Origin: Acanthosoma haemorrhoidale
Taxonomy: Eukaryota > Arthropoda > Insecta > Hemiptera > Acanthosomatidae
DNA: 64,000 bases
Assembly (NCBI GenBank): GCA_930367205.1
Contig: OV884014.1
Location: forward strand, 109,381,138 to 109,445,137
Reading direction: 5' to 3'
Shown here: positions 1 to 11,394 of the stretch, piece after piece
How positions within the stretch are numbered: the first letter of the stretch is position 1
How the letters are laid out: each line of letters begins with the position of its first letter
The notes under the pieces: generated by a model
What the model was told of the DNA's origin: nothing
Seen by the model: the letters and a program-made list of their open reading frames with translations, nothing else
The model's database searches: none
Translations under genes and position numbers: made by a program

Positions 1-404
1 GACATGCGATCTTGATTATTCCGTTCACTGAGATTGTGAGGTACCCACACTCCTAACTTGCTGACTTTCCCTAATTTCTCCAGGTGGTGGTTAACAGTTG
101 ATTGTGATGTATTCAACCTTTCTACTATACCTCTTTTCGATAATATTGATCCAATATTGCCTTTAAAAGGTTGTCGTCAAAGTCGGAAGGACGTCCCGCC
201 CTCGGTTTGTCTTTTAAGGCCGTATCTCGAGAACGGAGTTTTATAAACCAATTTCTAACTGCCCGATCAGTTATTAGTCCTTCACCATATACACTGCATA
301 TTTTTTCAGCTGTCACCCTAGCACTATTGCCTTGTTTAAATTCACAAATTTCAGAGGTTAAAAAAAAACAGTTTAACGTAACGTGTATCAGACAAAACAG
401 TTGA
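1..404 (-). mobile_element. mariner-family transposase fragment (N-terminal, frameshifted)
   Basis: Reading the - strand from about 360 down to 1 gives the two helix-turn-helix modules of a mariner-type transposase. The first includes GLITDRAVRNWFIKLRS, followed by the linker DKPRAGRPSDFDDNLLKAIL. The second, in another frame, includes ERLNTSQSTVNHHLEKLGKV and then the VPHNLSE motif that precedes the catalytic domain in mariners. The frame changes at about 125-130, where the first frame meets a TAG. The catalytic DD(34)D part would lie left of the window, so its state is unknown. I did not find a terminal inverted repeat. The frameshift shows that this copy cannot make the full protein. Confidence 0.8.
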
Positions 405-3034
405 CAAAAGACTAACTGAAGCCTCGTCTATATAGAGAAAACAAAAACTTGTTGTCATGGTAACTCATAGCGGGTAGATACGAACAACAGATTCTACTTA
501 GCTGCATCGAAGTTACTTATGACTCGAACAATAACATGGACACAAATGCTCCCGTGATCATATGAGCAAATAAGTGGATTGTGTATGGTCTTGAATTCAC
601 GGTATGAATATATTAGTGATGGAGGAATATTCACACAGTCGGCACAATTCAGCCTTTATATAAAATCACATTATTTATTCCAATAAATTGTATACATTTA
701 TATATATAGCAACGTTTTATCAAAATATATTAATTTATTTTTCTGAAGGGGATACCTCGATACACCAAATAAAAAAACAATGCTAGTACAAACAATCTGT
801 CCTCTCTGTACGCAATATTGCTGGAAATAATTGATCCTAATCATTCATTCAAACTGTAGTTAATATTGAATAATTTATATTTTCGAAATTGTCTTACCTT
901 TTGATTTTTAGGTGGATGAGGTCCGGTAGAAAGTCCAAATATAATGTCAGACTGTTCTCGAGCCGAAACTCAATAGTAACAACAGGAGACAAGTGTAAGA
1001 CTTGCTTTCCTGTAAGTAGCCTTAATATTTGCAGAATCGAATACCCCCACCAGATTTTCTTTCTAAACAACGATATTATTTACTCCCTTCATAAACTTTT
1101 CCGTTATAAAGTGTTATCCTCTATTAGGTTTGCATATCGTCTTATATACGATAATAACAATTAAGCATATCTATCTCTTTGCAATATACTTTATATAGTA
1201 TCAACATATATTTTTTGTATGACTTCACTTCTTATGAGCTGGATCGCTCGGATATAGCTGGAATGGTTGAACGAGTCCAGTGCTGGGACACTCCAGCTGC
1301 TTGGAACTCTCCAGCCGATAGATAATCTTCTCCAGAGCGAGCAGTAAAAGCCGGTGCTCCAGGCTCACGGTTATCTCCAGCAGTGGTGTTTTACCACCAC
1401 ATCCTCGTAAAGCACAGAGCGTCTGTCTTTATCACGTCCTTAGTGCCCTGAAGCCCTTATAGTAGCGCAAGGTGTGATCCGTACCCTTTATCTTATATGC
1501 CCATATGTCTTGTGGAGATCCAAGTATGCCTCAATCTGTTTTATATATTTTTTGCCTATTTCTTATATAGGGACGATATAACTGATTACTTTTCTATTCC
1601 AGGTCCGCATAAAGATTTCTTTCGAAAATATTATTCCATGGATGCATGAATAGATAACAGAATACACCTTATTCTAGCTTTCATTCCATTATAGCAAATT
1701 TGCTGTTGAACGATGAGCCTGTTAGGATACTTTCCTAACATTCATCGTTATTATCATAGGAGATTTCCCTTTTTACATTTGTGTTCTCTCTCTGGAATAT
1801 TGTGTTTTCTAGTTTGTCTTATTATTCCTTTCCTCATACATTCCAGTGCTTTTTATAATTGAATGCTTCCTCACTTTGTTTTTCATATTACCTTGTTATC
1901 TCTCTCCGTGCGTATATATATATATATATATATTTATGTATCTACCATGGTTTGCCTCCTGTCTTCATTACTCTTAATTGAATCGTTTCAATAGACAGAA
2001 CACAATGGAGCTAACCAAATCCATATCGGTCGTTTGGATCCTCATTCAATTTCTGTTTTGTTAATCGAACAACTTGGATACGATAGAGGATCGATAGACC
2101 AGTTCACGCCATATGGAAGTCGCAGCCACACGTTACATGTAGAAATTGAGAATACTCGCAAATTTTCAAACAACTGTAAAGTTTTCAGGAGTACGCCAGT
2201 GAGATCTTCACCCGGCTAAAATTTCAGCTGAGCTGGGGTAACTTGAAGCATCCTGCCTTTGTAAGTTGCTTGTGCATTCATTGCCTGTAACTCGACCATA
2301 ATATTGAAATTCAAGAATGAAATAGCCTCTTAAAGATAGTAAGAAAAAAAAACAATTTTTCCATATCATCCTCAGATGTTGAAAAACGCATATATGGCTG
2401 ATATAATTCACATATCAACAGACCTCGCTAAGTCCTGTCCTTCCAATTATGCTTCTTACTGCCAAGCTTATAGGATCAACTTTAACACAAGGTTTTTGAA
2501 TCGGCTATTATCGTTTCCAGTTTCCAATTCTATTAATGAAATTTGTTGGAATCTGTCTTGGAGAAGAACTGTGACATTGCAAAAGGCTGACGGACATGTT
2601 CCTCTAGGAATCAGAGGACTTGAATCGACAGCAACTACATGCTTCATTATAGTAAATTAATTCGAAGCGAGAAAAATCTCTTCGCCTTGTGGTTTTTCAG
2701 ACGTCTTCTGTCATATATTGATCTTAATTTCTTTCGACTGGAAGGCAACTGTCACTCCTACAGACTGGGTTTCTGAAATCTCGAAATCGAACTAAAAATA
2801 AATGGCATTTATATCCAGTGATGTCGGTCCTCTTAATAGCGAAGACTTTTGATTCTAAAATAAGCATCCAACTGCCTTGACTCATAAATCGGTGTGACTA
2901 CATTATTCCTCACAAGACCTATTAAATCGAGAATGGAACCAAGGAGTTCTAAGTAATTAGTAAACCACAGTTAAATAATCTTTCTAGAGGAAAGTCTCTA
3001 GAAAGAAAAGAAAGAAAAGCTTAATTAAGAAGAA
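405..3034. other. Upstream intron without recognised genes
   Basis: No exon or element was recognised here. It holds a TA microsatellite at about 1914-1931. A GC-richer patch at about 1230-1490 contains repeated CTCCAG words; it may be an old element but matches nothing I can name. Short ORFs in this stretch show no family features. Confidence 0.5.
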
Positions 3035-3200
3035 AAAGGAAAACACTGGTATATATGTTTACAAAAAGAATAAGATTCCGGGAAGTAGGGAGGTCTTGGA
3101 GGAATGCGGTTGCTTACTTAAAAATAACAGGAACCATCACTGACTTCAATGAAGTCCGGAGGCAGGTAGACAGTTCTGCTCAGGACCCTTATACAATAAA
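3035..3200 (-). repeat. Dispersed retroelement-like fragment D (copy 1)
   Basis: The segment is an inverted copy of sequence near 5488-5615. On the - strand both read through GATGGTTCCTGTT, then AAGTAAGCAACCGCAT, then CTCCAAGACCTCCCTACTTC. The match covers roughly 120 bp with few differences. The + copy at 5488 continues into an AATAAA-bearing tail, which suggests a retrotransposon 3' end. The family is not identified. Confidence 0.6.
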
Positions 3201-4083
3201 ACACCTATTTTATTCTTAGAAAATTATCGTTCAATGATTCAGATCTATGAGGAAACGATGATAAAAGTCAAATAATGAAACAAAAATAAATCAAGCAAAT
3301 AAAAGCAGTGAGGTGAAGGTATAAAAAAAGTTGAGTCCTTCAAAACTTCTCTAATAGTATTTTTATATTGCCATATCGGTCTAAACTTTTTTATTTAATA
3401 ATTTATTTTTTTGAGGAGAGGAGTTTTTATCGGTCGAACAAAATATTAAATGTTGACATCACGTCATATTTCAGTTATTCTATTTTTAATATTTTCTACC
3501 TCACTTTTTTTCTTTTTTTTTTAAATTAGAGTGTAGCTTCGATACAGAAAGAAAGTTTTTTCCAAGTTCCACTCCTCCTCGGAACCCGACAATATCGCTT
3601 AAAGAAAAAATACAACACTTCAATGGTATTCAGCTTTAAAGATTTCTTCTGGAAGTAGGACCCCAAAAATGTTTAACACTTCAACATCTGCCAGGGAATA
3701 TAATTTTTAGAGCCGAGAATAAATAATGTCTTTTTATAAATATGTTTGAGGGATCGTTTTATTTTTTTATTAAATCAAAAGATAATTGTCCATGACCAAT
3801 AGCCTAGAGAACTTGAGGAACAACAGTTGGTCCTCTTCTTGAGTTTGGAAGTTTTGTATTAGTATTTTCATGGAGATTGAATGCTTTTTTTTTCATTTTA
3901 TTACTGAAATGTAAATCGGTTGATAGGACTGTGGAAATTTAAATATAAAATGCTTTTTATCAGTATTCAACTACTTTTGGGAAATATTTTACATTCTTAT
4001 TTCCTTTATTCTCGCTCTCTAGTTCCTTTTACATCAGTATTAGTTGCAATGAAAGAACGAGATTCTTTCAATATTCCTCATAT
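3201..4083. other. Upstream intron, AT-rich, nothing recognised
   Basis: Low-complexity A/T runs with no coding, RNA or repeat structure I can support. It ends at the 5-bp flank of the LTR-like element at 4089. Confidence 0.45.
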
Positions 4084-4088
4084 GCTAA

Positions 4089-4822
4089 TGTCGGGTCGTC
4101 ACGAGGGGGGTGCCTAGTTACCCTAGCCATGGTGACGAAGTGAGGGTTGATTATGACCTGGACAATCGTTTCATGACGGTCTTACTATCTGACTCCATAT
4201 TTGATAGGTATGTGCCCCGACAATGCACTATGTTCAGTAGAATCTCATCAGGTCTTGGAATGACCACGAACTCACACTCGGTATCTGAGGGTAGGCGAAA
4301 TCCGTCCGGATCCGAAAGGCGAGTGTGAACCGGAGAGAGGCCGACTGAATCGCCGCGGGTAACACTGCTTGGTAAGTTTGCAGGGCCACGACAACCGTTG
4401 TCCACTAGGGAGAGGTCTCTCCCAAGGAGGTGCTACATTTAGCGAGACGAATGTAGAGAATCTAGGAAGGTGTGGGGTCTGACAACGCCGGACTAAAACG
4501 TAGCTAGGTGACGAGAGAGAGATGCAGAGGTTTTCATAAATGAGGAAGCCAAGTTTTGAACATTGGAGCATCCACAAGCCATCAGTCAGCCAGTCGCCAG
4601 GAGAGTCCAGGCCTCTCGGGGGTTTGGGTCGCTTAGTACCTGCTACGGGTAGCTGGTGCCCCAGCTCATATAACTAATTACCTCGCAGCTGCGTCTTTAT
4701 TGTTTACAACATTTACAATGATTTATGGTTTGTAATGTTATTTACATTTGTTTAAATTAATTTAAAATATATATACAATAGAGTATAGGGTGATTTATCT
4801 TATGTAGTTAGCGCTCGCTACA
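4089..4822 (+). mobile_element. Solo LTR-like element, family L (copy 1)
   Basis: The unit begins TGTCGGGTCGTCACGAG and ends GCGCTCGCTACA, the TGT...ACA termini expected of long terminal repeats. The flanking pentamers are GCTAA (4084-4088) and GCTAG (4823-4827), a 4/5 match consistent with an aged target-site duplication. Related copies lie at 7049, 8471, 33036, 36194 and 44203. No retroviral-type internal region or primer-binding site follows, so it is read as a solo LTR. Orientation is set arbitrarily by the TGTCGGG end, because TG..CA ends are symmetric. ORFs inside it on both strands are shadows of the GC-rich LTR, not proteins. Confidence 0.7.
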
Positions 4823-5487
4823 GCTAGGAACTCACAAACTATTTTTTTGGCGTTATGAGCAGTAGAACGAACGTACATGAGGAATTCGATGAACACTAAG
4901 CAGGAAGGACCAGGGCTCTGGAAATAGAGGGAAGAGAAAAGATCCTTTAAGTAATCTTCTATTATTCCTTTTCCCTGATACTCTTAAAGTCCTGCCTCGA
5001 ACCAATCCCACGATGGCCCATCCGCCCACCTGATGTCTCCTGGTAATTGGATTTTAAGTTTTCGACAGAGGAGATGGTTGTTAAAAAATAAACCTGTGTC
5101 TGAATTGTAAGTAATTTCTAAAAATGTTTGCATCCTTCAATGAGTTAACGTATTTGGAGAGTATTACAACCACGACGTACAAATATTTAGACATACAAAT
5201 ATTTTGTTGAACAACTCTTAGGCTTTGCGTAAAAGTCTAGATTGTGACTACTCTCTCTCTCTCTGACATGAGAAAATGAATTGTGTCGGATCATTGTAAC
5301 AAAACCTTTTTTTAACACATTTAAATATGCTGTAAACATGTCAGTTGTTAACTCGGAAAATGATTTTGGGATATTTTAGATGTTCATGTGGTGTTCTTAG
5401 GTTTATTATATACGTTTACTAACCATAAGTTTTATAATGCTAAGAATATTATAATGCTAATATGATATATAATGCTAAAAGTAGAAG
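4823..5487. other. Upstream intron between LTR copy 1 and fragment D
   Basis: No gene recognised. It holds a short CT run near 5253-5263 and AT-rich sequence. Confidence 0.45.
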
Positions 5488-5755
5488 GGGCTTGAGCAGA
5501 TACTATATACCTGCCTCGTGACTTCATGGAAGTCACCGATGGTTCCTGTTCTTTTTAAGTAAGCAACCGCATCCCTCCAAGACCTCCCTACTTCCCAGAA
5601 CTACCCTTTTCTTATACATATATGTCTCAGCTTTAGTCCCAGACCCCACTTGTGCCTAGACATCCCAACCAGTATGTAGTAACATAACTCTTTATATTTG
5701 TATATACCAGTGTTTTGCTTGTACTTCATAATAAAGCTTTAACTAATGGAAAAAA
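5488..5755 (+). repeat. Dispersed retroelement-like fragment D (copy 2) with 3' tail
   Basis: The first ~125 bp match the inverted copy at 3035-3200. The remainder continues to an AATAAAGC signal near 5731, consistent with the polyadenylated 3' end of a non-LTR retrotransposon. No coding motif is readable. Confidence 0.5.
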
Positions 5756-5900
5756 ACAGTCTGAACATTAAATAAGTAACTTACTATTGGGCAGTGAAGA
5801 GTAAAATAAAAGTGATATTTTCATTTCGATACTAAATGAGTATGTTCCATTGTTCAAAAGAAATAAGCGACATGCTCCGGGATTTCGAGGAACACACAAT

Positions 5901-5982
5901 CGATATTCTAGATAGCTCCCTAACTTTTGCTAAAACTATCTCAATATTCTAGATAGCTCCCTAACTTTTGCTAAAACTATCT
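5901..5982. repeat. 41-bp tandem duplication
   Basis: Two adjacent 41-bp copies (5901-5941 and 5942-5982) differ by one base at the second position (CGATATTC versus CAATATTC). The near identity implies a recent duplication. Confidence 0.95.
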
Positions 5983-7043
5983 CAATATATTCAATAGGAC
6001 AGAAAGGCAAAAAGCTATTGCCCCTGCGTCAAAGCTAATTCGAGACCAGGAATAAGATTGATCTAAATAAAAGTTTCGCTCATTATTCTGTTAGGTCAAT
6101 TTCTTATTCAATAAAAAAAAAAAAAAGGAGTTAGGGCTAATTAAAAAGTCAATTCCTTTTAGGAGGACAAGAATAGCTAAAGTTGACCCGGGCCGATAAA
6201 GATTCCCCGAATTCTAAGTAGATTTAACAGCTGTTGAAATCGCCCATAAAGGAAAAAAAAAGTTAAGCAATAAAGAAGAAAAGTGAAGGAAAGAAAAAAA
6301 GAAAAAAGAGAGATCGTAAACATTTATTACCGAACCCTCTTCCGGTTTTATTGGCTCTCGTCATTTTTTCAATGATTATTTCCTTTTCGTGGTCTCGACT
6401 CAATTGTTGATTGATTTGATGAAGGACATTAGAGAACGGCCTTATGTTTCATTATCGCCGGTAAAACTTCATTTTTTATTGTTATTGTCCCTGAAGGATT
6501 GATATGCCAGTTTTAATAGTTTGTGTGATATGCCTGTTATTCGTCCGAATCTCTAGATAATTTCCGTTTCTGTCTCATTACTTGTTTTGTTAAAAACCAC
6601 AAAGGAGGGAAAATTTCCCCAGTCTGCGAATAATTGACCCATCCTTTGTCGGTTTGGTACCAGTGAGGTACAAGGGCCAGCATCTGTAAACATTTTTCCC
6701 TTGGTTATTTTCATGTTTCGACTTTCTCATTAGTTTCGATGCCACATGAGAGGGAAAAGTTTAAAAAATGTATTTCACATTAATTTTCGAAAATAAAAAC
6801 CTTACAATCCTTTCCCACTCCTCTCAAATTCGTGAACTGACATTTTTCCCGGTATTTTAGAAGATTACAAAAAAAAAAAACAGGAGAGAAATTAATGGGG
6901 ACGTAAATGGAAATTCGAAGAATTTTCCAGTTTGGTTTTTTTTTTTCTTCTTTACGTTTTATTTACTATAAAATATTGTAGTACATGGGTAACTAAGAGA
7001 CCAGACAATGATCAGTAGCTACAATAAGGACTTGTAATAATAC
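5983..7043. other. Upstream intron, nothing recognised
   Basis: AT-rich sequence with several A and T homopolymers. No gene, RNA or element supported. Confidence 0.45.
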
Positions 7044-7048
7044 CAGCT

Positions 7049-7759
7049 TGTGCGGTCGTCACGAGGGGGGTGCCTAGTTACCCTAGCCCTAGTGACGAAG
7101 CGAGAGTTGATTAGGCCATGACCAGGACAATCGTTTCATGACGGGTCTTACTATCTGACTCCATATTTGATAAGTATGTGCCCCGACAATGCACTATGTT
7201 CCGGAGAAGAGAACAGGGTAGGTTTATGTGGTCTTGGAATTCACATTCGGTGTCTAAGGGTAGGTGAAAACCATCCGGATCCCAAAGGCGAGTGTGAACC
7301 GGAGAGAGGCAGATTGGATTGCCGTGGGAGACGCTACTCGGTAAGTTTGTAGGGCCACGGCAACCGTCGTCCACGAGGGAGAGATCTCTCCCAAGGAGGT
7401 GCTAGTTTTAGTGAGACGAAGGAAGAGATTCCCACTAGGAAGGTGTGGGGTCTGACAACGCCGGAATAAAACATAGCGAGGTTAGGAGAGAGAGATGCAG
7501 AGGTAGTTGAATGAGAAGACCATAGTTCTGAGTAGAGCAGCAAGCGCCAGTGCAGAGAGAGGAGTATTCCAAGTGACGGTCCTGTTCGTTATGCTAATTG
7601 GAGCTAGGCTGGCTGCTTATATAGGCGGCTAGCCATGGTAGGGGTGGGTCCCTACTTGCGGATGTTTCCCCCACTAGCTTCTCCCCCATTCTCACTGATT
7701 TTTCTGATCCGAGAAGAGGGGAACTTTTAATTATTCGTAATTAAGAGGTGGCCACAACA
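7049..7759 (+). mobile_element. Solo LTR-like element, family L variant with CACAACA end; perfect target duplication
   Basis: The 711-bp unit starts TGTGCGGTCGTCACGAG and ends GGTGGCCACAACA. It is flanked by an exact 5-bp direct repeat CAGCT at 7044-7048 and 7760-7764. That is the clearest proof that the repeated sequence is a complete LTR-type insertion. Its first ~480 bp match copy 1 at 4089, including the CCCCGACAATGCACTATGTTC stretch. Its last part (AATTATTCGTAATTAAGAGG) instead matches the copy at 33036. Only a single LTR remains, so recombination between two LTRs probably removed the internal region. Confidence 0.85.
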
Positions 7760-7764
7760 CAGCT

Positions 7765-8470
7765 TATGAATATTAATTTATGGAATTTATTTTATGCACA
7801 ATAACGTTTCGGTCAACCTATTGTCATCAATCTTAATTTGAGTAAGATTGTGGATATTACTCCAAATTGATCTTTCTTCCATTAACTGATTACCATATTT
7901 TTTTTTTCCTGCAATATATTATTGATTTTTACTATAATATCTTTGGTTATTCGCCAGTTGCAACACGCTGTAAATAAATAATACTGATAATGAAATGGTT
8001 ACTTGGACACAGGATAGTTTTAGAGGCCATGACGCGCAGTGGATGAAGAGGTTAGTTAGAAATAGAGAAAGGAGTAAGAGTCGAGAATCGACCCTGGTCA
8101 CGAAAGAACATATGGGCGTTGAATTAAAGAGTGGCTTGGGCAAATCCCTCACTGGGTTGTTGAAAATTTCATGAGAGCATCCAGAGGAGTCCTGATAAAG
8201 CGATTAAGTGAACATTTAACCACTTCATCCTCCAGCACACACTTTCTTCGATCCTCGCCTTTCCAGGGCAAGGTCTTCATTGGCTATACAATATAAACTA
8301 TCTGCTATATATTAACTGTATTTACTGCTAAGCACTGAAGTATCTACTGCTTACATGTGTCCTTAATGGGACTTAAAGTGAGGACTAAGTACTGATGAGA
8401 GCTATTGATTTTCCTTGACAGCTTATCTTTGCCTGAGATCCAGTGAAGACTGAAGGAAATTTTTTGGCAT
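7765..8470. other. Upstream intron between two LTR copies
   Basis: No gene recognised. A 77-codon ORF on the - strand here has no family features. Confidence 0.45.
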
Positions 8471-9377
8471 TGTTTGAGAGCTCGTCGTTGTCACTTTATA
8501 CACTATGCTCAATTGTAAATTGGTTATAATATGTTGTAAATTAATTTAAACAAATGTAAATAATATTACCAAACCATAAGTCATATCAGTGTAAATATTG
8601 TAAACAATTAAAGACGCAGCTGCAAAAAACAAGCCCCTACAGAGGGAGTCGGGGAGCCTGAGCTTGGTCCCCTGGTCTAGAACATTTAAGCTTCAGCCAA
8701 GCCTGCAATGTGGTTGGTCAGAATAAAACCTCGCCCTATTGGCTGAATGCGATTGGCCACAATAGGACCACAGCCCATTGGCTACTTGAGGCTATATATA
8801 CCCCCTAGTTTTAGCCGATAAATCATTCTATTTACGGCTCTCTAGACTGGTACTTGCAGCTGCACTGATGTTTCTAGATTTGGCCTTCCCATTTATGAAA
8901 ACCTCTGCATCTCTCTTTCGTAACCTCGCTATGTTTTAGTCCGGCCTTGTCAGACCCCACACTTTCCTAGTTGGATTCTCTTCCTTTGTCTCGCTAAAAC
9001 TAGCACATCCTTAGAAGAGATTTCTTCCTTGCGGACGACGGTCACCTGGGGCCCTACGAACTTTACCTAGTAGTGTATCCCCCAGTGATCCAGACTGCAG
9101 GTCTCCGGTTCACACTCGCCTTTGGGATCCGGGCGGTTTTCGCCTACCCTCAGAAACCGAGTGTGAATTCGTGGTCATTCCAATACCACATAAACTACCT
9201 ACAATACCTACCATATACCTCTTCTCCTGAACATAGTGCACTGTCGGGGCCCATGCCTATCAGATAGTACAGTAGTAAGACCCGTCATGATGCAATTGTC
9301 CAGGGTCATAGCCTAATCAACCCTCACTTCGTCACTAGGGCTAGAGTAACTAGGCACCCCCTCATGATGACCCGAAA
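8471..9377 (-). mobile_element. Solo LTR-like element, family L (inverted copy)
   Basis: Read on the - strand, this copy begins near 9377 with the family start (GGGTCATCATGAGGGGGTGC) and runs through the shared 5' block. It contains a copy-specific middle at about 8640-8880 on the + strand, with CCAAT/ATTGG words and a TATATATA box at 8793. It ends in the shared AT-rich block (AATTTAAACAAATG and relatives). The outer boundary at 8471 is approximate, and I found no convincing target duplication. It lies 182 bp upstream of the DIP exon at 9560. Confidence 0.65.
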
Positions 9378-9559
9378 AACACAAACAGAGAATATAGAAA
9401 TATAAACCTGTACTGAATACGTAAATGTGAATACTGTTCAAGCTTGAAGTTTACAATACTTCAAGATTGAACTTAGCATCTTTGAAGTGAACGTTAAAAA
9501 ATACTTGAGAATGATTTCCATATAATGACATCCCTTAATGCCGTTATGTTCTGTTGCAG

Positions 9560-9657
9560 AGATGCCAAAGTTCGGGGAGCCCATTTCCAACCTCACTGTG
9601 GCCGTCGGCAGAGAAGCAGTTCTCACCTGCATCGTTCAGGATCTGGGAGCATACAAG
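9560..9657 (+). CDS. DIP/lachesin-family cell-adhesion protein, internal exon (first half of Ig domain 1)
   Basis: This exon encodes 32 complete codons after two bases (AG) that finish a codon begun in an upstream exon outside the window. The reading starts MPKFGEPISNLTVAVGREAV and ends LGAYK. It carries an N-glycosylation sequon (NLT) and the B-strand cysteine (LTC) of a V-type immunoglobulin domain. The acceptor is a pyrimidine-leaning tract ending TTGCAG at 9559; the donor is a good GTGAGT at 9658, in phase 0. The product is a secreted or membrane-anchored neuronal Ig protein; DIPs of this family bind Dpr proteins in synaptic partner recognition (family knowledge). The partner exon is at 46671. 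I cannot say which DIP paralogue this is. An LTR copy ends about 180 bp upstream of the acceptor. Confidence 0.92.
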
Positions 9658-11394
9658 GTGAGTCAGTAGTCACTCTACAATTTATTACATAGTATTATTA
9701 TATCCTTTATGATATTTATTACTATGTTTTTAGGCTTTTTTCTTCTTCTTTCAAGAGTCATGCATATTTGTTTATCCATTCTAACATAAACCACTGAAGT
9801 ATATCTAGTATACATGAGCCATCTCGTATAGTCTAAAAAAAAAAAATAGCTGTGAATAAAATAAGACTACCCAGAGATTGTTGAAAATAGCATTTAATTT
9901 TTTAACTTTAATTATTCTCCAGAATTAAAATTATCCATAAGAAAACGAAAATGACTTCTGCTCATGCAGTCCAGAATGCTCCGCGAGATAGGCAATGCTC
10001 CCTTCTGTGTCAACAACCTTCACGCTCATCTCAACATATGATCTCCCATTTATTGTAGACCTAGAGACCTCCCCCTGCCAGAACTTCCATTACCACCTCC
10101 CTGGTCACCCTGATCTACATTCAAACCCTTTATCCTCCCATCCTGTCCAACCCATAGCAACGCCTAAGGTGGAGGTGGTCTCGTCGATTTGATCTTATGA
10201 GCTTTGTGAGATAGTGAAGTGGTTTTGGCTAAAGTGCCTTTTTCCCCCAAAGAAACAAGTCACTAATAAACGGAAGTTAAAAAGAACTGCTTATAATTCT
10301 TCTGTACCTAAAAAATAACTTAAGCATGCATACCTTTTTTGGGAATGCACAGCGCTCCAAGATCTCCCTTTGTATAGCTAAATTTAAGTCTCTTGTGCTA
10401 AAGTTGTTGTGGATGTTTTTGGCGCTGGGTACACATGGAAATAACACCCACTCGCCGTCACACAGACATCAGGGATATGGAGTTACATAAAAAGGGGCCG
10501 GGGATAGGGGTATAAAGGGGGCACACAATATATCCAGATAAGCGGATCTGCAAATGTGTCAGGCCCGTGGGGCGTAGCCTCCCCCGGTGTAATGGGGCCA
10601 CATCACAGAATATTCTTAGCACCTTATCTCCTCCTTCACTATAACGGATTACTTACGCCTTTATCCTCTCGCCGCCTACTCACCCTTTAAAAGGTTCATA
10701 ACAAAAGATTTTCTTTCATGGGCACGCCGTTGGCTATTGTTGTTCGGGGCACTGTCTGGTGTAGTGTTACCACTCATTTGTAATGGGTAGCAAAGATTTA
10801 TTTTATTATTGTTAATATTTGATTCATCTCATTTATTTTTTTGTTCCGGTCAATAATTAAAAAATTGTTTGGAGATTGGCAAAGGAGGCTATTACGTTTT
10901 TATTAAATTATATTAATGGAAACGTTTCGGATTAGTTGTCTGCATCAGGTCGTTGAGTGAATTGAAAGAGTCGACTGTGTAAACCATTCAAGAGAGCTTC
11001 CAAGTATGGTTCAATTGCTGCTTGTGGGTCAAGAGTAATTAATATTGTCCAATTTGTCTTCCCACAAGTTTTTATTTCTGTCTCACAAGCGCTTTCGGCA
11101 CCAATACTGACATGAGGATGACCAGTACAGGTATTGAATATAATAAAAACTTGCTGTAGTAATAATAATAAAATTAAACTTTATTTACATACAGAGTGTT
11201 TAGATTAAAAATGTCTTGGAAGTTTGTTAACAATGCGGTTGGTAGCCATAGATGCATTGAATAGCTGTGTGAGTGAACGATATGCGAATTAAACCCAAGG
11301 TGCTAATACCACCCACTAGAACCTTTTTTTTCCCTTTTCAACGAGAATATACAATTTTGCTATGAACATAGTTAGAGTCGATTTACAGTGAATA
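9658..11394. other. Start of giant intron, no gene recognised
   Basis: AT-rich intron. A motif AAACGTTTCGGATTAG at about 10920-10936, followed by CATCAGG, resembles the repeat tails of some retroelements (Penelope-like and others). No coding evidence supports this. Confidence 0.4.

Noticed and set aside
4089..7759. LTR copies at 4089 and 7049 as the two ends of one full-length retrotransposon
   Set aside because: Each has its own flanking pentamers, their 3' ends belong to different variants, and the 2.2 kb between them has no gag/pol coding.
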